Below, piece by piece: positions 11,805 through 22,991 of a stretch of DNA of 64,000 nt. Origin of the DNA: Nothophaeocryptopus gaeumannii (taxonomy: Eukaryota > Ascomycota > Dothideomycetes > Mycosphaerellales > Mycosphaerellaceae); the NCBI GenBank assembly GCA_031771865.1, contig JASISA010000023.1:806001-870000 (forward strand). Direction: 5' to 3'. Within the stretch, counting starts at the first letter, position 1, and each line of letters opens with the position of its first letter. The notes beneath the pieces are model-generated. The model was not told the DNA's origin, ran no database searches, and worked only from the letters and a program-made list of their open reading frames with translations. The translations under genes were made by a program, and so were the position numbers.

Positions 11805-13094
11805 TTACTGAACATTGCAGAACCATTCCACATGAACGCCTCGTGCCTGCGCCTGCCTAATCACATCTAGGTCGAGTCCAGGCTGATCCACCGCCACGAC
11901 GATTCCGTCGAACTGTTGCAGACTCTCGAGATTCCACTCCGACTCTTCGTGCAACTTCGGGATCGATTCAACAGCGCTCTGCCCGACCAAGGGATCCGCG
12001 TACTCGACATGGACGTTGTAATTGCTCAGTAGATGTGTCGCCAACGCCAAGCCAGGCGAATGTGAAAGGACGGACTGGCCGCGCTTGAATCCTAAACCGA
12101 CAACGAGGATATGTATTCGTTCAGTGATGGCTTTGCGGCTCCTAATCCTCCTCATCATCTGATCGCCCATTCGAACAGGTCGATCTCGCATGCGTTTTGT
12201 ACTGGCCTCCAGCAGTGGGAAATCGGAGTTGGAGAGGAGGTACTGAGGATTAGACGGAATACAGTGGCCGCCGACGCCGAGTGAGGGTGTGTAAGGCATA
12301 TAGCCGAATGGTTTCGTCGCAGCAGCTCGACAGACTTCGAGAGGGTCGATGGTGATGGTCTCTGGGTTTGATGTTTCGCCGGAGAGGGTTTCTTTGTTAT
12401 CGCTGGTCTGCTGCTCGGAGAGATGTTGTGACAAATGTCTACAAGCATCGGCCATTTCGTTGGCGTACGCAATACACACCATGCGTTGGCAGTTTTCGTA
12501 TAGTTTGGTCATCTCTGCGACTTCAGTGCTCGATACTGGGACCAGGTTGTGGAAGACTGGCGCGTAGAGAGCTTGTATAGACCGAAGAGAATCATGATCG
12601 AGACCAGAGATAATCTTTGGAATTGTGGTATAATGCGGAAAAGTGCGTCCTGGATCGACTCGCTGTAGGGAACATGTTAGCCTTGGACGCTTGGTACTCA
12701 AGTTCGCTGCACTTACCTCTGGTGACATGCCACACTTGAGCGACTTGGAGATAGCGAGAGGACGCAGCAGGGCCCTGGTCATTCCAACCGCGACGGAGCT
12801 CTCGATAACGATTGTTGAGCCCGCTCGTGCGTACGTGTCAATAGTTTGGATAGCCTTGCGGATGCTAGAAGTGTCGATATTTTGCTGATCATCAATGACG
12901 GTGCTCACCGAGATGAGGAAGTGGGTTGCGTTGGAAAGTTTGCGAGGGTCCGATGTACATGTTACATTTGTCGGAAGAGCTGGTCGGATCTCCTTGAGGC
13001 GGCGGTCAGAAACATCAAATGCAAGCACATCGTACGTCGACGAAAACGCCTCGACCAGGTGTAATCCGACGTAGCCGGTGCCGATTACGGCCAC
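11805..13094 (-). CDS. UDP-N-acetylhexosamine 6-dehydrogenase-type nucleotide-sugar dehydrogenase
   Basis: The predicted reaction is NAD-dependent oxidation of a UDP-HexNAc to the uronate. The sequence shows the Rossmann motif GTGYVG, a conserved TKLYEN segment and the catalytic cysteine in GGHCIPSNPQYL. The signature SPERVDPG appears after splicing and is typical of the WbpA/WecC type rather than of UDP-glucose dehydrogenase. A 54-nt intron (12716-12663) keeps the frame open, with gtaagt donor, gctaac branch and ctacag acceptor. Removing it joins SPE to RVDPG. The coding part given here runs 13094-12717 plus 12662-11805. The frame stays open upstream to about 13184 without an ATG, so a 5' exon is missing. 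A candidate ATG lies at 13341 behind a TATA-like box near 13405, but I could not fix the splice. Orientation is convergent with the upstream hydrolase. Confidence 0.88.
   Translation of the reverse strand: MAVIGTGYVGLHLVEAFSSTYDVLAFDVSDRRLKEIRPALPTNVTCTSDPRKLSNATHFLISVSTVIDDQQNIDTSSIRKAIQTIDTYARAGSTIVIESSVAVGMTRALLRPLAISKSLKCGMSPEVSAANLSTKRPRLTCSLQRVDPGRTFPHYTTIPKIISGLDHDSLRSIQALYAPVFHNLVPVSSTEVAEMTKLYENCQRMVCIAYANEMADACRHLSQHLSEQQTSDNKETLSGETSNPETITIDPLEVCRAAATKPFGYMPYTPSLGVGGHCIPSNPQYLLSNSDFPLLEASTKRMRDRPVRMGDQMMRRIRSRKAITERIHILVVGLGFKRGQSVLSHSPGLALATHLLSNYNVHVEYADPLVGQSAVESIPKLHEESEWNLESLQQFDGIVVAVDQPGLDLDVIRQAQARGVHVEWFCNVQ
12663..12716 (-). other. In-frame 54-nt intron of the sugar dehydrogenase
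   Basis: On the minus strand it begins gtaagtgc and ends ttccctacag, with a CTAAC branch site about 15 nt before the end. It is a multiple of three and has no stop, so an automated caller would retain 18 extra residues inside the conserved SPERVDPG motif. Confidence 0.85.
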
Positions 13095-13341
13095 AAGGGG
13101 CCGATTGTAATCGGTTGGATTTGAAGTTGAAGAAAGAGCTAGGTTGCCAATGTAATCGCAGGAAGATTCCCTCGTGAGAGACTCTCAGGGTGGTGTGAGA
13201 GGGGGGGTGTCGGGTATGCGAAGGAGCTGCTGAGCAGTCCACTTCGTTTGGTCGTCCTTCATCCCTTGGAATGGCGAGACCATCGCTGAAACCATTGCGT
13301 GGAGAAAGTTGGATCGCGAATGGTGTGATGTTTTGCTGCAC

Positions 13342-15469
13342 TGGAGGTGGGAAAGACGTATGAGACAGTTCTAACTCTCATGCCGCAGGGTCGACGTTCA
13401 AAAATATATACCATCGGCGTTGTGTCGACCATGCACGATAGAGCTGAAGCAGGCGATGGTCTAGAAGATGGCACTCTAGTCGCGACTCAGTCCGTCTACA
13501 TCTAGCCCGCATAAGACGCCCTCGCGACACCCCCTGCACTTTGGCTCGACCGCAGTGGTGTGCATGAGCAGAACGCTGCTGTAGCGAGAACGTGGCTGGC
13601 GCGACAGCCTTCTCAAGGCTGCGAGACTGTTCTGAGCAGTCTAGAGCTAGTGACGCCTCCTTCAATAGCGGTGGGAAGACTGTAGGCAGGAAGCAGATTG
13701 GTGGTGACTTTGTGGCCACTGCTGCGATGCGCACGTACCGCGCAACTCGGGTAGAAAGAATCGGGGGACGAAACGACACCGCCAACAGATCTCAATGATA
13801 TCTGGGCGATTGAAGTCGCGAGCTGACTCAGGACACGGGCAGCCTACCTGATCAGCTCATCAGCTCATCAGGTCAGGGGAGTCGGGCATGTTCACGGGCG
13901 ATGGGCACGCGAGACCGGATTTGGAGGCCATTCAAGGATTGCTTTTTGCACCCAACGTCGATCAATTGATGGCTTGGTCCCCAGGTAGCGCAATAATCTC
14001 CTCAACAATAGACACCTCGCCGATACTGTAGCGCCTCATTGACTGCTGAACTCGTTGTAGCAACAGGAAAGTAGTGAAGACCGGTGTTCTTCGGCAGCAC
14101 CAAACCATGATGGCATCGAAGTGTAGTGAACGAGTTCCGACGAACCTGAGTGAGATTGCTCAATCCGTGTCATACGGAAGGAGGCTTCCGCTGCACGATG
14201 TAGACAGTCTGAAACCGGAGGGCGTATCGAGAATTCGGCACCATGTCTTGCATCTCTTCTTTTAAACTTTCTGTTCGCCAGATAAGCTTCGGCTAGCGCA
14301 AGGTGGAGTGAGATGTGCCACGTGCACACGTACAGCATACTGTATTGCTCCATCTTTTCTCCGCACAAAGCCTAGTAAGTTAGCCACAAAAGATCAAAGT
14401 CAAAGAAGGCAAGTGCTCGTCCGGTATGCCTGCCGAATGTTCCGTCCAGTGAGAACGACAGGCGGTGGCTAGTCGAAACTCACGCCTGCTTCATTCGGAC
14501 CCGAACGGTCGTGGTCCCGTCCCGTGATCCACAGGACGGTAGTGTGTGCGGCATAAGACCTAAAGAGCAGGTTACGGATCGGTGCACCATCCGAAAAGGT
14601 CACTGTACCATGCGCTAAATTTCGGGTCAAAGCTTTGTCAAAGCGCCTTGCATAATATGCACCCTAAAGAGGGCCAGGTACTTCGACTACCTTATGTCCT
14701 CATCAACGACGTCCTGTTGCCATTGAATGCCACCACTGTATATCCATCTTTGCATCACAGTTCATCCCGAAAACTTTCGACACCTGTCGTATCACACCTC
14801 GCGAACATGCCCAGATTGTCAAGTGTAGCCGCTGGCTGTGAGTCCGGTCTGCTCCACGCAAGGCTGAGATGCTCGGTGATACCTCCGCCTTTTTTTTGCC
14901 GCTACTGCTGAAGGCTTGCAAGTTACGATCGCAACTGCATAATGCCTCAGAACGAATCTCGGGTCTGCAAGTATTTGCAATCCGACGCCGCACCCATCGG
15001 CTTGCCATGCTATTGCGGTCAAGATATACGAGAGCGGCGTATTCATGTCCTATTTATGTCCCATTCATGTCCAGATACGGTTGCAGCGCGCATGCCTCCT
15101 TCGCAGAGTAGTCCGCGTCCAGCGCTATTCTATACCCGAACAGACGTTGAACCACGGCTACTTTTAAAATGAACCGTAAAATGAGTCCTTCTTCAACGCT
15201 GTCGATGGTACTCTCATCGTGTTGCTCGGGAGCCTCTTTCGGCGCCGCGCACACCAGAGTTCAAGCCGTTGGCATCCACGCTCCGTGCCCATTGTGCTCT
15301 CATCACCCTCTGCACGGCCATCTGGAAATGGCGACGCGAGTGGCAATGTGGCTGTTGGCGAGATGCCCACGTCGTCGGCCTATGGGCACGTAAACACTGT
15401 CGCTGGCCTTTCTCGCACGATATTGCATTGTATCAAACTCCCCTTGCACCCTCGTCGTCAACAAGCGTC
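13342..15469. other. Intergenic region, no gene seen
   Basis: Two kilobases between the divergently transcribed dehydrogenase and polysaccharide synthase genes. Open frames are short and unconvincing. A short direct repeat (GATCAGCTCATCAGCTCATCAGGTCAG) lies near 13850. The region probably contains both promoters. Confidence 0.5.
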
Positions 15470-17443
15470 ATGGACGACAAATCCTTCTTGCAGCAAAGGC
15501 AGGCTCCGACCCAACTCTCCTCATGTTCCACCCTACCGCCATTGGACGAGAAATCTGCCGGGGAGCAGCAGTGCTCAAACCACCCCTCTGCTGCTTTACC
15601 CGTCCCCGGCGCGGATATCAAGCCTCGGAGCGAAAGGTCTTTGCGTATCGGTGACAGCATCATCCATGGAAAGGTCGACCATCCTCCGCTTGTTCAATCT
15701 CCAACTCCCGCATATCTTCCGTCAAGAGACCCATTTGAGGATCCACTGCAAAATCCCTTCGACGACTCCTATGCTTTTGGCGATCCGGTTTCGGAAAAGA
15801 CGAGGTTGGAAGGCTTGGTCAATCGCGCACACTGCAAGAACAAACGCTGGAAACCTCCCAGGTGGCTTTCCATCATCGTGCAAATCTCCGGCTATTTGTT
15901 GCTCGCATGCACCATCTATTTCTTTCTCATCGGTTATCCACTGTGGCATGGCGCCGTGTACAAGTTTTGGTTCGCATACCGCGACCATCTCAACTTGAAA
16001 GCTGGTGCAGTCATCTTCATCGGCGTCGCTATTTTGTACGCGATCGCGCCATTGTTCATCGTATTTGAGCAGCCGCCACAGATCTCCGACGAGTGGCTGC
16101 AGAGAAACGCTCAAAAGGCGCTCGAGACGGCGGTCATTATTCCCTGCCATCGGTCTGCCAACGTCATTCAGCACACACTCGAGTGCGCGCGCAAGACTTT
16201 CCCGGCCGAGAACATATTCGTCGTTGCTAATGGCAACAGCGACGAGCCTCTGGACAACACCGGCGACATCTGCCTGGCGATGGGCGTGAGCCATATATGG
16301 GTGCCCATAGGCTCCAAGATCTCCGCCCAGTACGTCGGCACGGCTGCGGCTTACCGTTTCCGATACTGTCTCCTCATCGACGACGACGTAGCTTTGCCGG
16401 ACACGTTTCCTATCGTAACAGAGCGTATCGAGCGGGGGAAAGAGGGCGACACGCATGGCAATGCGAAAGTCAAGTGCATCGGATACACTCTGCAGGCGAC
16501 AGATGAAAACGGCGATGCTGGCAATCTCTGCCAACAAGCCCAGGATCTGGAGTACAAGCTCGCTGGCCTCTCGCGAACCTTTTTCGGAAAGTTGGGGAGC
16601 GCGTCTTTCCCACACGGTGCCATGGCTCTTTGGGAGCGTTCATTCCTCGAGCTCTGCTTCGACAAACATCCCGGCTATCGCATTTCCGAAGACTGGTTCT
16701 TCGGACTCATGTGCAAGAAGCTCGGCGGTCGCATCAAGTTCTGCTCGCAGTCGTTTGTGAAGACAGCCGTACCAGCTCACGTCGTGCGTGGAGGTAAGTC
16801 GAGCCGCGCGGGCTACGGCGAGCTCACCGTTACGGCGCAGCGGCTGTGGCGATGGAATTTCTTCCTCATGGCTCGTATCCTCTACAACACCTGGTATATC
16901 CTGTTTGATTGGAGGCTGCGGCAGTATGAATTCTTCAGCAAGCTAGATATGTTCCAAGAAGTAAGTCTCGGCTTCGTACCAACGGAGTGAACGTTTCGCT
17001 GACAATGCTCGGTCGTAGCTGTACAGCACCCTTTTGTTATTCTTGTTTCCTTTCATCTGGCCCGTCGCGGTGGGTGTCGCCCCCGGTTTCGCCATTGGCC
17101 TCACGTTCGGCGTCACGCTCATCTACATGGTCATCACGGCCATTTTCGCCGAAGTTCACCTGCGCATCCGAGGCGAGATGGTGGCAAGAAGAGTCGTCTA
17201 CCTCTATTATCCCTTGTACAAGCTCTTCCTGCGACTTGTCAATATTGTGTCTTGGTGAGTTGCGATGCCCTTTCCCATTGACGTGATCACGAGGCTGATG
17301 GCTCGGGTAGCTATACCGCTATTTTCAACTATGCGCGCTACTACAGCGTGAGGCATCCAAAAGTGGTAGAAGACGAGAAGCTGCTGCAGTATATGCTCAG
17401 CATGGTCAGCCCAGCGCATCGTAGAGCGGACAATGTAGCATAG
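15470..17443 (+). CDS. GT2 polysaccharide synthase (Cps1/hyaluronan-synthase-like)
   Basis: Spliced from three exons: 15470-16960, 17019-17254 and 17311-17443, giving 619 residues. The introns are 58 and 56 nt and start gtaagt and gtgagt. Two membrane segments lie at about residues 133-159 and 178-199. A processive GT2 domain follows with AVIIPCHR, IDDDVALPD (about 301-310), ISEDW (about 405) and the acceptor-site motif QRLWRW (about 456). Further membrane helices lie in the second exon, and the third codes for a conserved tail with RHPKVVEDEK. Homologues make cell-surface polysaccharide; in some plant pathogens this type is needed for hyphal growth on solid surfaces (known for the family). 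Substrate is unknown. The frame is open further 5' to 15269, but I chose the ATG at 15470 because the domain-like sequence starts after it. Confidence 0.9.
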
Positions 17444-18059
17444 TCTTCAGTGTCGAATTGAACTCACATGTCGCATCCATAGCGCTTCTCCTGCATCTCC
17501 GTCTCTTCGAGAACGAAGCCTCCAACTCTTCCGCATTTGCTTGTGCGACCAGTCTCCTGCTCTCTCCAGAAGGGACGATTTGAGAGGTGAGGTCGTGCAA
17601 GGTTTTAGAACACGAGCCGGCAGGCGTGAGCGGGAGGAGTAACGGCCTTGGCATCCATGGAACGAAACATGGGCTGTGCATCGTGCACGGTACAAGTATG
17701 GGTGAGTAAGCAGCTTTGGAGAATGCCATCTCCGAGTAACACAATGCACTTGCAATTTCCATCACAAACATCATCGTTGAAGCTTTCTCGGCACACTTTG
17801 CGATCAGAAGAAGAACCCCTTGCTATCAAGCTGCAGGACATGTCACGGACGGCATCAATTCCGCGCATGCTGATACCGGAAGAGGCCTTCCGTGATTTTC
17901 GGAGCCAGTTAGGCCGATGTTGATTACAGCGTAGTCCATAGCCCCCCAAACGCCGATTATACTCTCTAATGCCTTAGGAAAGCGGCAAGCAGTTTCTTAC
18001 CTGTAGGTCTTGCTTGAACCCCTCTCCTGCTCCACGTCTGTCTTCCTACAATCAACATA
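17444..18059. other. Intergenic, no gene seen
   Basis: About 600 bp between the GT2 synthase and the flavocytochrome-type gene, both on the plus strand. The small open frames on both strands show no domain. The last 60 bp before 18060 are pyrimidine-rich, as expected for a fungal 5' leader. Confidence 0.5.
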
Positions 18060-19599
18060 ATGGGCGAGGAAAAGCTAGTCTCAGTGGAGGAGATCTCCAA
18101 GCACAGTACGCCGGAGGACTGCTGGATTGTAGTCGACGGCAAGGTCTGGGATATGACAGATTTCGCTCCTGAACATCCAGGAGCTCCGGAGAGTGAGCAG
18201 TACATCCAACATCCACATATACCACCTTGTACTCAGAACTGTAGTCATCTGGCGACACGCCGGCCGCGACGCCTCAACCTCCTACGCCTCGGCCCATCCA
18301 CCTTCCCTCCTACCCAAGAACCTCGACTCCTCGAAGTACAAAGGCCTCGTCGATAAAAAGACTATTACCCAAGACTTCGCGAAGCCTCCTCCGACAGCCA
18401 CACCCGAACTCCGCCTGAACGAGAAACCTCCCCTCTCCGCCGTCATCAACGCTCAAGACTTCGAAGACATCGCCGAGCGAACGGCGACCAAGAAGACATG
18501 GGGCTTCTACTCTTCCGCTGATACGGGCTGTTATACACGAGACAGAAATAAGGAATACTTCAGCAGGATATGGTTTCGACCGCGGCTGTTGAGGGATGTC
18601 AAGAACGTCAGCACAGAAACCACAATCCTGGGCCACAAAGCTGGTCTGCCGATCTTCGTAGCTCCGGTAGCTATGGTCAAGATGATCCACGAAGACGGAG
18701 AGAAAGCCATCGCTCGCGGATGTCTGCGGGAGAGGATACCTCAGGGTATTTCTACAAATGCGAGTTTTCCTGTTGAGGAGATTGTGGAGAGTATACCCGG
18801 TGGTGGGCACGCTTTCTTCTTTCAACTGTATGTCAATAAGGACCGGAAGAAGAGTGAAAGCTTGTTGAAACATGTTCGGGGTCTGGGGATTGACACTGTG
18901 CTGGTTACGGTCGATGCACCTATGCCTGGGAAACGAGAAGCAGACGAGAGAGTCAAGATGGACGAAAGTCTGAGCACTCCCATGAGCGGAATGAAAGGTT
19001 CCAATGACAGCCGGGGTGGCGGGATTGGGAGGCTGATGGGCCGATACATTGCCCCAGACTTCACCTGGGGTGAATTTGCCTGGCTGCGCAGGGTCTGGGA
19101 CGGCAAGATCGTCGCGAAAGGAGTGCAGTCCTGGCAAGATGCGAAGATGTGTGCTGATGCTGGACTGGATGGAGTCTTGCTGAGCAATCACGGAGGGAGA
19201 AATCTGGATACCTCACCCCCGGCAATAATGTCTCTGCTTGAATGTCAGATGAACTGTCCGGAGATCTTCTCCCAGCTCGAAGTACTTGTCGACAGCGGGA
19301 TACGAAGAGGTGCCGACGTCTTGAAGTGCCTCTGCTTAGGAGCGACTGCAGTGGGTCTAGGAAGACCTTTCCTGTTCGCTTCGAATTACGGCGAGGAGGG
19401 TGTTGAGCATTTGATTGATATCATCAAGACGGAGCTAGCGACAGCCATGGCTTTGGTCGGTATTACTGACGTCAGGCAATGCAGTCCGGAGTTTGTGAGT
19501 ACGCTGGATCTGGATCACTTGGTCAGTCGAGGTGTTTCGCATCCATACGCGACCGGGAGGAGGTTGGAATGGTATAAGCAGCCCAAAGCGAAGTTGTAA
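18060..19599 (+). CDS. Flavocytochrome b2-like FMN-dependent L-2-hydroxyacid (lactate) dehydrogenase/oxidase
   Basis: Exons 18060-18192 and 18245-19599 (52-nt intron, gtgagc to ctgtag) give 495 residues. Residues 1-80 form a cytochrome b5 domain. Its first haem motif reads HPGA (His39) rather than the usual HPGG, and the second haem histidine is probably in SAHPPSL (His62). The rest is the FMN barrel: PIFVAPVAM, GISTNAS, FFQLYVNKD, VTVDAP, AKGV, catalytic SNHGGRNLD, and the phosphate-binding DSGIRRGAD followed by GLGRPFL. Yeast Cyb2 has an N-terminal targeting extension for the mitochondrial intermembrane space. This protein starts directly with the haem domain and ends in AKL, a PTS1-like tripeptide, so peroxisomal location is inferred. 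Substrate (lactate, glycolate or another 2-hydroxy acid) cannot be told from sequence. Confidence 0.9.
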
Positions 19600-20018
19600 A
19601 GACAGTAAGTGCCGGAACTGCTTGATGCGCTATTGTGCTGAATACGTGTAGACAGTTGACGATAGATGCAAGGGTAGACACTTAGAGATATCTTGGCAGC
19701 ACGCAAGCCGTTTCAGAATCCAGCTTAGCAGAGGATCAAAGCCAAGCTTCAGCTACAGATCTGCACGCTTTTCTTCAAAACAGTAGACATGCAAAATCCC
19801 GAGCAATGCGAGCTATTAAGTATAAAGGCCTTCGATCCTCAAGCATGGCGTACGGGGACCCGCTGGCCCACCGGCGCGTAATGATGTCCGATCCTATTCC
19901 AGATGTCGAGTCCCTGTCCACTGGTATGGTAAATGAGAGACTTTCCAATGGGCCACGGACCTTCACAGATATTATAGAGGGAAGGAACTAGCGGGTTCAC
20001 CAAGGGAATGTATATACC
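19600..20018. other. Intergenic, no gene seen
   Basis: About 420 bp. A TATA-like box (TATAAAG, about 19818) lies some 200 bp before the start of the broken MFS gene and may be its old promoter. Confidence 0.4.
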
Positions 20019-21600
20019 ATGCCACCAAAGCTTCAAGAGCATCCCCAAGAACAAGTTTACCAAGGCAATCAAGCCATCCTCCTCGACATCTCTGCCACGC
20101 CCAAGGAAGCTAATAACTCGACAGTGAACCTCAAACTCGCATTCTAACCCCCGAATCTTCCTCTTCCCCTCACGACCCCCTAAACTGGTCTTTCTTGAAC
20201 AAACACACACTCCTTTTCATCCTCGCCTTAAGCGCATTCATTGGCGAATTTGGATCCGGGGCAGGTATACCGTGTATAGCGCTTCAAGGAGCGGAATGGA
20301 GAGTCAGTCCTGGGAGGGTGCTGTATGCCACTAATTCAAATATTTTGTTGGCGGGGATTGGAGGAGTGTTATGGATACCGCCGTTGCATTTCTGGGGTAG
20401 GGCGCTGGTGTTATTGTGGAGTACGGTTTTGGGCGACGGTATTTACACTTGTATGTACGGTTGCGCCGAGTTTTGAAACCGTGAGAAGTGCCTTGATACT
20501 AGCGGGAAGGAGATGTGTTGTGGACTGAACTTGCTTTACAGTACTACGCCGCCCGAGCCAGCGTCGACCTCTCCCTCAGAGCCGGGCAGACGATTGGACT
20601 GGCTTTCGTGAAGGATATGTTCTTCTTCCGTGAGCATGCACGGAAGGTGGGGCTTTGGTTTGCTTTTTTCACGGCTTCGCCGTATGTTGGACCATTACTG
20701 GCGAACTTGATGGTCGATGGGCTTGGACAGTGGAGACCTGTCCTCTGGCTAATGTTTGCTCTCTGTTGTTTGGATATGGCATTGATCTTGGCTTTCGCTG
20801 ATGAGACCTGGTATCGGCGTGACGATTCAAAGCGTGAACAGCCGGATCGTGGAAACAGGTTAGAGAGGGTACTCGGCATCTGGCAGATACGCCATCACAG
20901 CTATTGCCTCCCAGTGAGTCAATCCTTCGGCAGGCTATTGGCAGTCTTCCTCAAAGCCGTCGTCCACCCCTCAATGCTCTACCACGCGATGAGCGTGATG
21001 TGGGCCGTCGAAATCAGGCTAAGCTCATCCCTCGTGTTCGCAACTCTAGTCGCAGCTGGCGGATATGGCTACTCGACGAAGACTATTGGCTTCCTCTAAA
21101 TAACGCCTATCATCGGCGTAATTCTGGGCGAGGCGTTCGGACACTATTTTAACGACTGGCTCGACACACGATACACACGCACTCACGGATGAGTGCTCCG
21201 ACCCGAAGTACGCCTGCGGGCTACTTACATCGGTGCTGTACTCATGATCCCAGCCTTCCCAGGGCTTGTCCTGGTCGGTCAAGCTCTAGAGAAACGTTTG
21301 AATGTTGAAGCAATCATCACGGGTTGGGTAATTTACGTCTTCGAAGTGATGGTATCTGAAGTTGCTATCACAGCTTATGTTTTGAATTGCTATCCAAGCG
21401 GCGCAGGTGAAAGTTCAAGCTTCTTGAACTTTGCGAGAACGATCGGAGGCTTCTCTTTGGGCTACTTTCAGCAACCATGGGGTCATAAAGTTGGCTTTTG
21501 AGCTTCGTTCAGGACGCAAGCTGCTATTGTTGCGGCTGCGATGGGCTCGTTGTGCTGCTTCAGGTGTATGGACAGAGACTGAGGGTGAAGGGGGGGCCAC
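20019..21600 (+). pseudogene. MFS (DHA1-type) multidrug transporter, broken
   Basis: MFS sequence can be followed through several frames. It starts at an ATG at 20019, then shifts frame near 20135 before DPLNWSFLNKH. A second shift lies near 20430, within the CTVAPSFET segment. Later helices carry GQTIGLAFVKDMFF and AMSVMWAVEI. In-frame stops follow at 21097 (TAA after KTIGFL), 21190 (TGA before VLRPEVRL) and 21499 (TGA after GHKVGF). The family order of motifs is kept across all these breaks, so this is a decayed gene rather than a chain of exons. The first two stops fit C-to-T changes of CAA and CGA codons. No intact paralogue of this subfamily is in the window; the MFS gene at 30.1 kb is a different (TRI12-like) type. 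Confidence 0.85.
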
Positions 21601-21744
21601 TTGAGGTATGAAGCACATGCTACCGTCTTCGTCGTTCTTGTAGAAGCCTGGAGTTCTTGCAGCATTTTGAGAAGCAGAATACTTTACAACGCTATAGGCA
21701 CTACACTGTTAAGAAAATACACAAGCTCCAGCCTCAACCCTTTT

Positions 21745-22818
21745 TCACGAACTAATACCCGCCGCTCCAAGCACACAATCAATCGCACTCGACTGACTAG
21801 CAGCACTAACATCCACAATCGGTCCCTGCCAATGCACTCCAATATGCCCCGACCCTTCCAGCCTATCGCTCCGCCAAATACTATCCGCATTCCTCTGTAA
21901 GAAGTTCGCAAACTCTTCATCTGGCTTCGCCTCATTCAAATACATCAAATTCCTCGCAAATATCCCCTTGAACTGCTGGCCCGTCCCATCTTCATTCCCG
22001 GGATATCCGGCGTCTGTGAGGATGCCGTTATAGGGAGTCGCGAGTTGGGCAATGGCGCCTTTGGCTATGAACGCGGCGATATCGAGCGAGTTGGAGTTGG
22101 GGAATATCTTGTGCATTTCGACGAGGGCGCCGAGGATTACGCCTTGGTTGTACGAGAAGACCGGGCCGGAGGGTGTGCAGTCGTGAATATCCAGGCCGTC
22201 GACGATTGTGTTGTTTTCGTTCATGAGGCCTGATTTGTTCAAAATCCAATTGGTCTGGTTGTAGGCGATGTCGCGGTAGTAGTCCTGGTAGCTGGAAACG
22301 CGGTTGGCGAGGGATGCTGCAACGTCCAGATACAGTTCATTGGCAATGGCTGAGTTGACAAGTTTATCTTTGCTCCACCAGTGGCCTCCAAAAGTAGCGT
22401 CGTCACCTTTGACCAGATCCTCGAATGTGTCCTTGGCGGCGTCCAGGTACTTGGAGCTCTGCGTGACATCGAACGCCTTGATCCAGCCCATCGCCCACCA
22501 TCCTTCGTCATCATAGAAAGTATTCACAAAGCTGCCTCCATTGGCTGCTTTGGCAGCCACCAGAGTATTCTCGATGATATTATCATAGGCGGGTCGAAAA
22601 GATGGGTTGAGCATGGCAACATCACCTATGGCGGAGAGTATCGCGCCGGAATTCCACCACATGTTCTGCCAGAGTCCGGTGGATTCGTTGTACCAGTTTT
22701 GGTTGAGGATGTCGGTAGCATTTAGAACATTGGTAGTGTATTGGGCTTTTGACGTTGCGGTCGTAGTGTGGATGTTCGTTGGACACAGGAGAGCAGAGGC
22801 AAACCAAGTTTTGATCAT
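21745..22818 (-). CDS. GH76 endo-alpha-1,6-mannanase (Dcw1/Dfg5-like)
   Basis: The 357-residue frame has the GH76 hallmarks: NMWWNSGAIL, the catalytic Asp pair in YDDEGWW (about residues 102-108), FGGHWWSKDK, FSYNQGVILGAL and FKGIFARNL. Family members cleave or transfer alpha-1,6-mannan in the fungal wall and act outside the cell. The first residues (MIKTWFASALLC) are only a weak signal peptide. Upstream, an ATG at 22987 opens a frame ending in a gtaagt donor at 22891, and an actcag acceptor lies at 22824, but joining them breaks the frame. The 5' end is therefore uncertain. No C-terminal GPI signal is seen, unlike yeast Dcw1 and Dfg5, so a freely secreted form is likely. A TATA-like sequence lies near 23033. 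Confidence 0.88.
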   Translation of the reverse strand: MIKTWFASALLCPTNIHTTTATSKAQYTTNVLNATDILNQNWYNESTGLWQNMWWNSGAILSAIGDVAMLNPSFRPAYDNIIENTLVAAKAANGGSFVNTFYDDEGWWAMGWIKAFDVTQSSKYLDAAKDTFEDLVKGDDATFGGHWWSKDKLVNSAIANELYLDVAASLANRVSSYQDYYRDIAYNQTNWILNKSGLMNENNTIVDGLDIHDCTPSGPVFSYNQGVILGALVEMHKIFPNSNSLDIAAFIAKGAIAQLATPYNGILTDAGYPGNEDGTGQQFKGIFARNLMYLNEAKPDEEFANFLQRNADSIWRSDRLEGSGHIGVHWQGPIVDVSAASQSSAIDCVLGAAGISS

Positions 22819-22991
22819 ATTGGCTGAGTTCTGGTGCTCGAGAGCCGGAGAAGAATTGTGGAGTGCTTTGGGGGGAGTTTGGAGGACTTACGACTTGTCT
22901 TTTAGAGAGAATGACGCCGTATGGTACGTGGACCGCGCCTCCTCGAGAGGGCTGGGCTGCTAAAGGCTTCACCATGGAGAGCAGCATGGTT

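Noticed and set aside
15722..16615. 297-codon frame antisense to the GT2 gene
   Set aside because: A shadow of the coding strand; the sense frame carries all GT2 motifs.
18310..19191. 293-codon frame antisense to the flavocytochrome-type gene
   Set aside because: Shadow frame; the sense strand has complete FMN-enzyme motifs.
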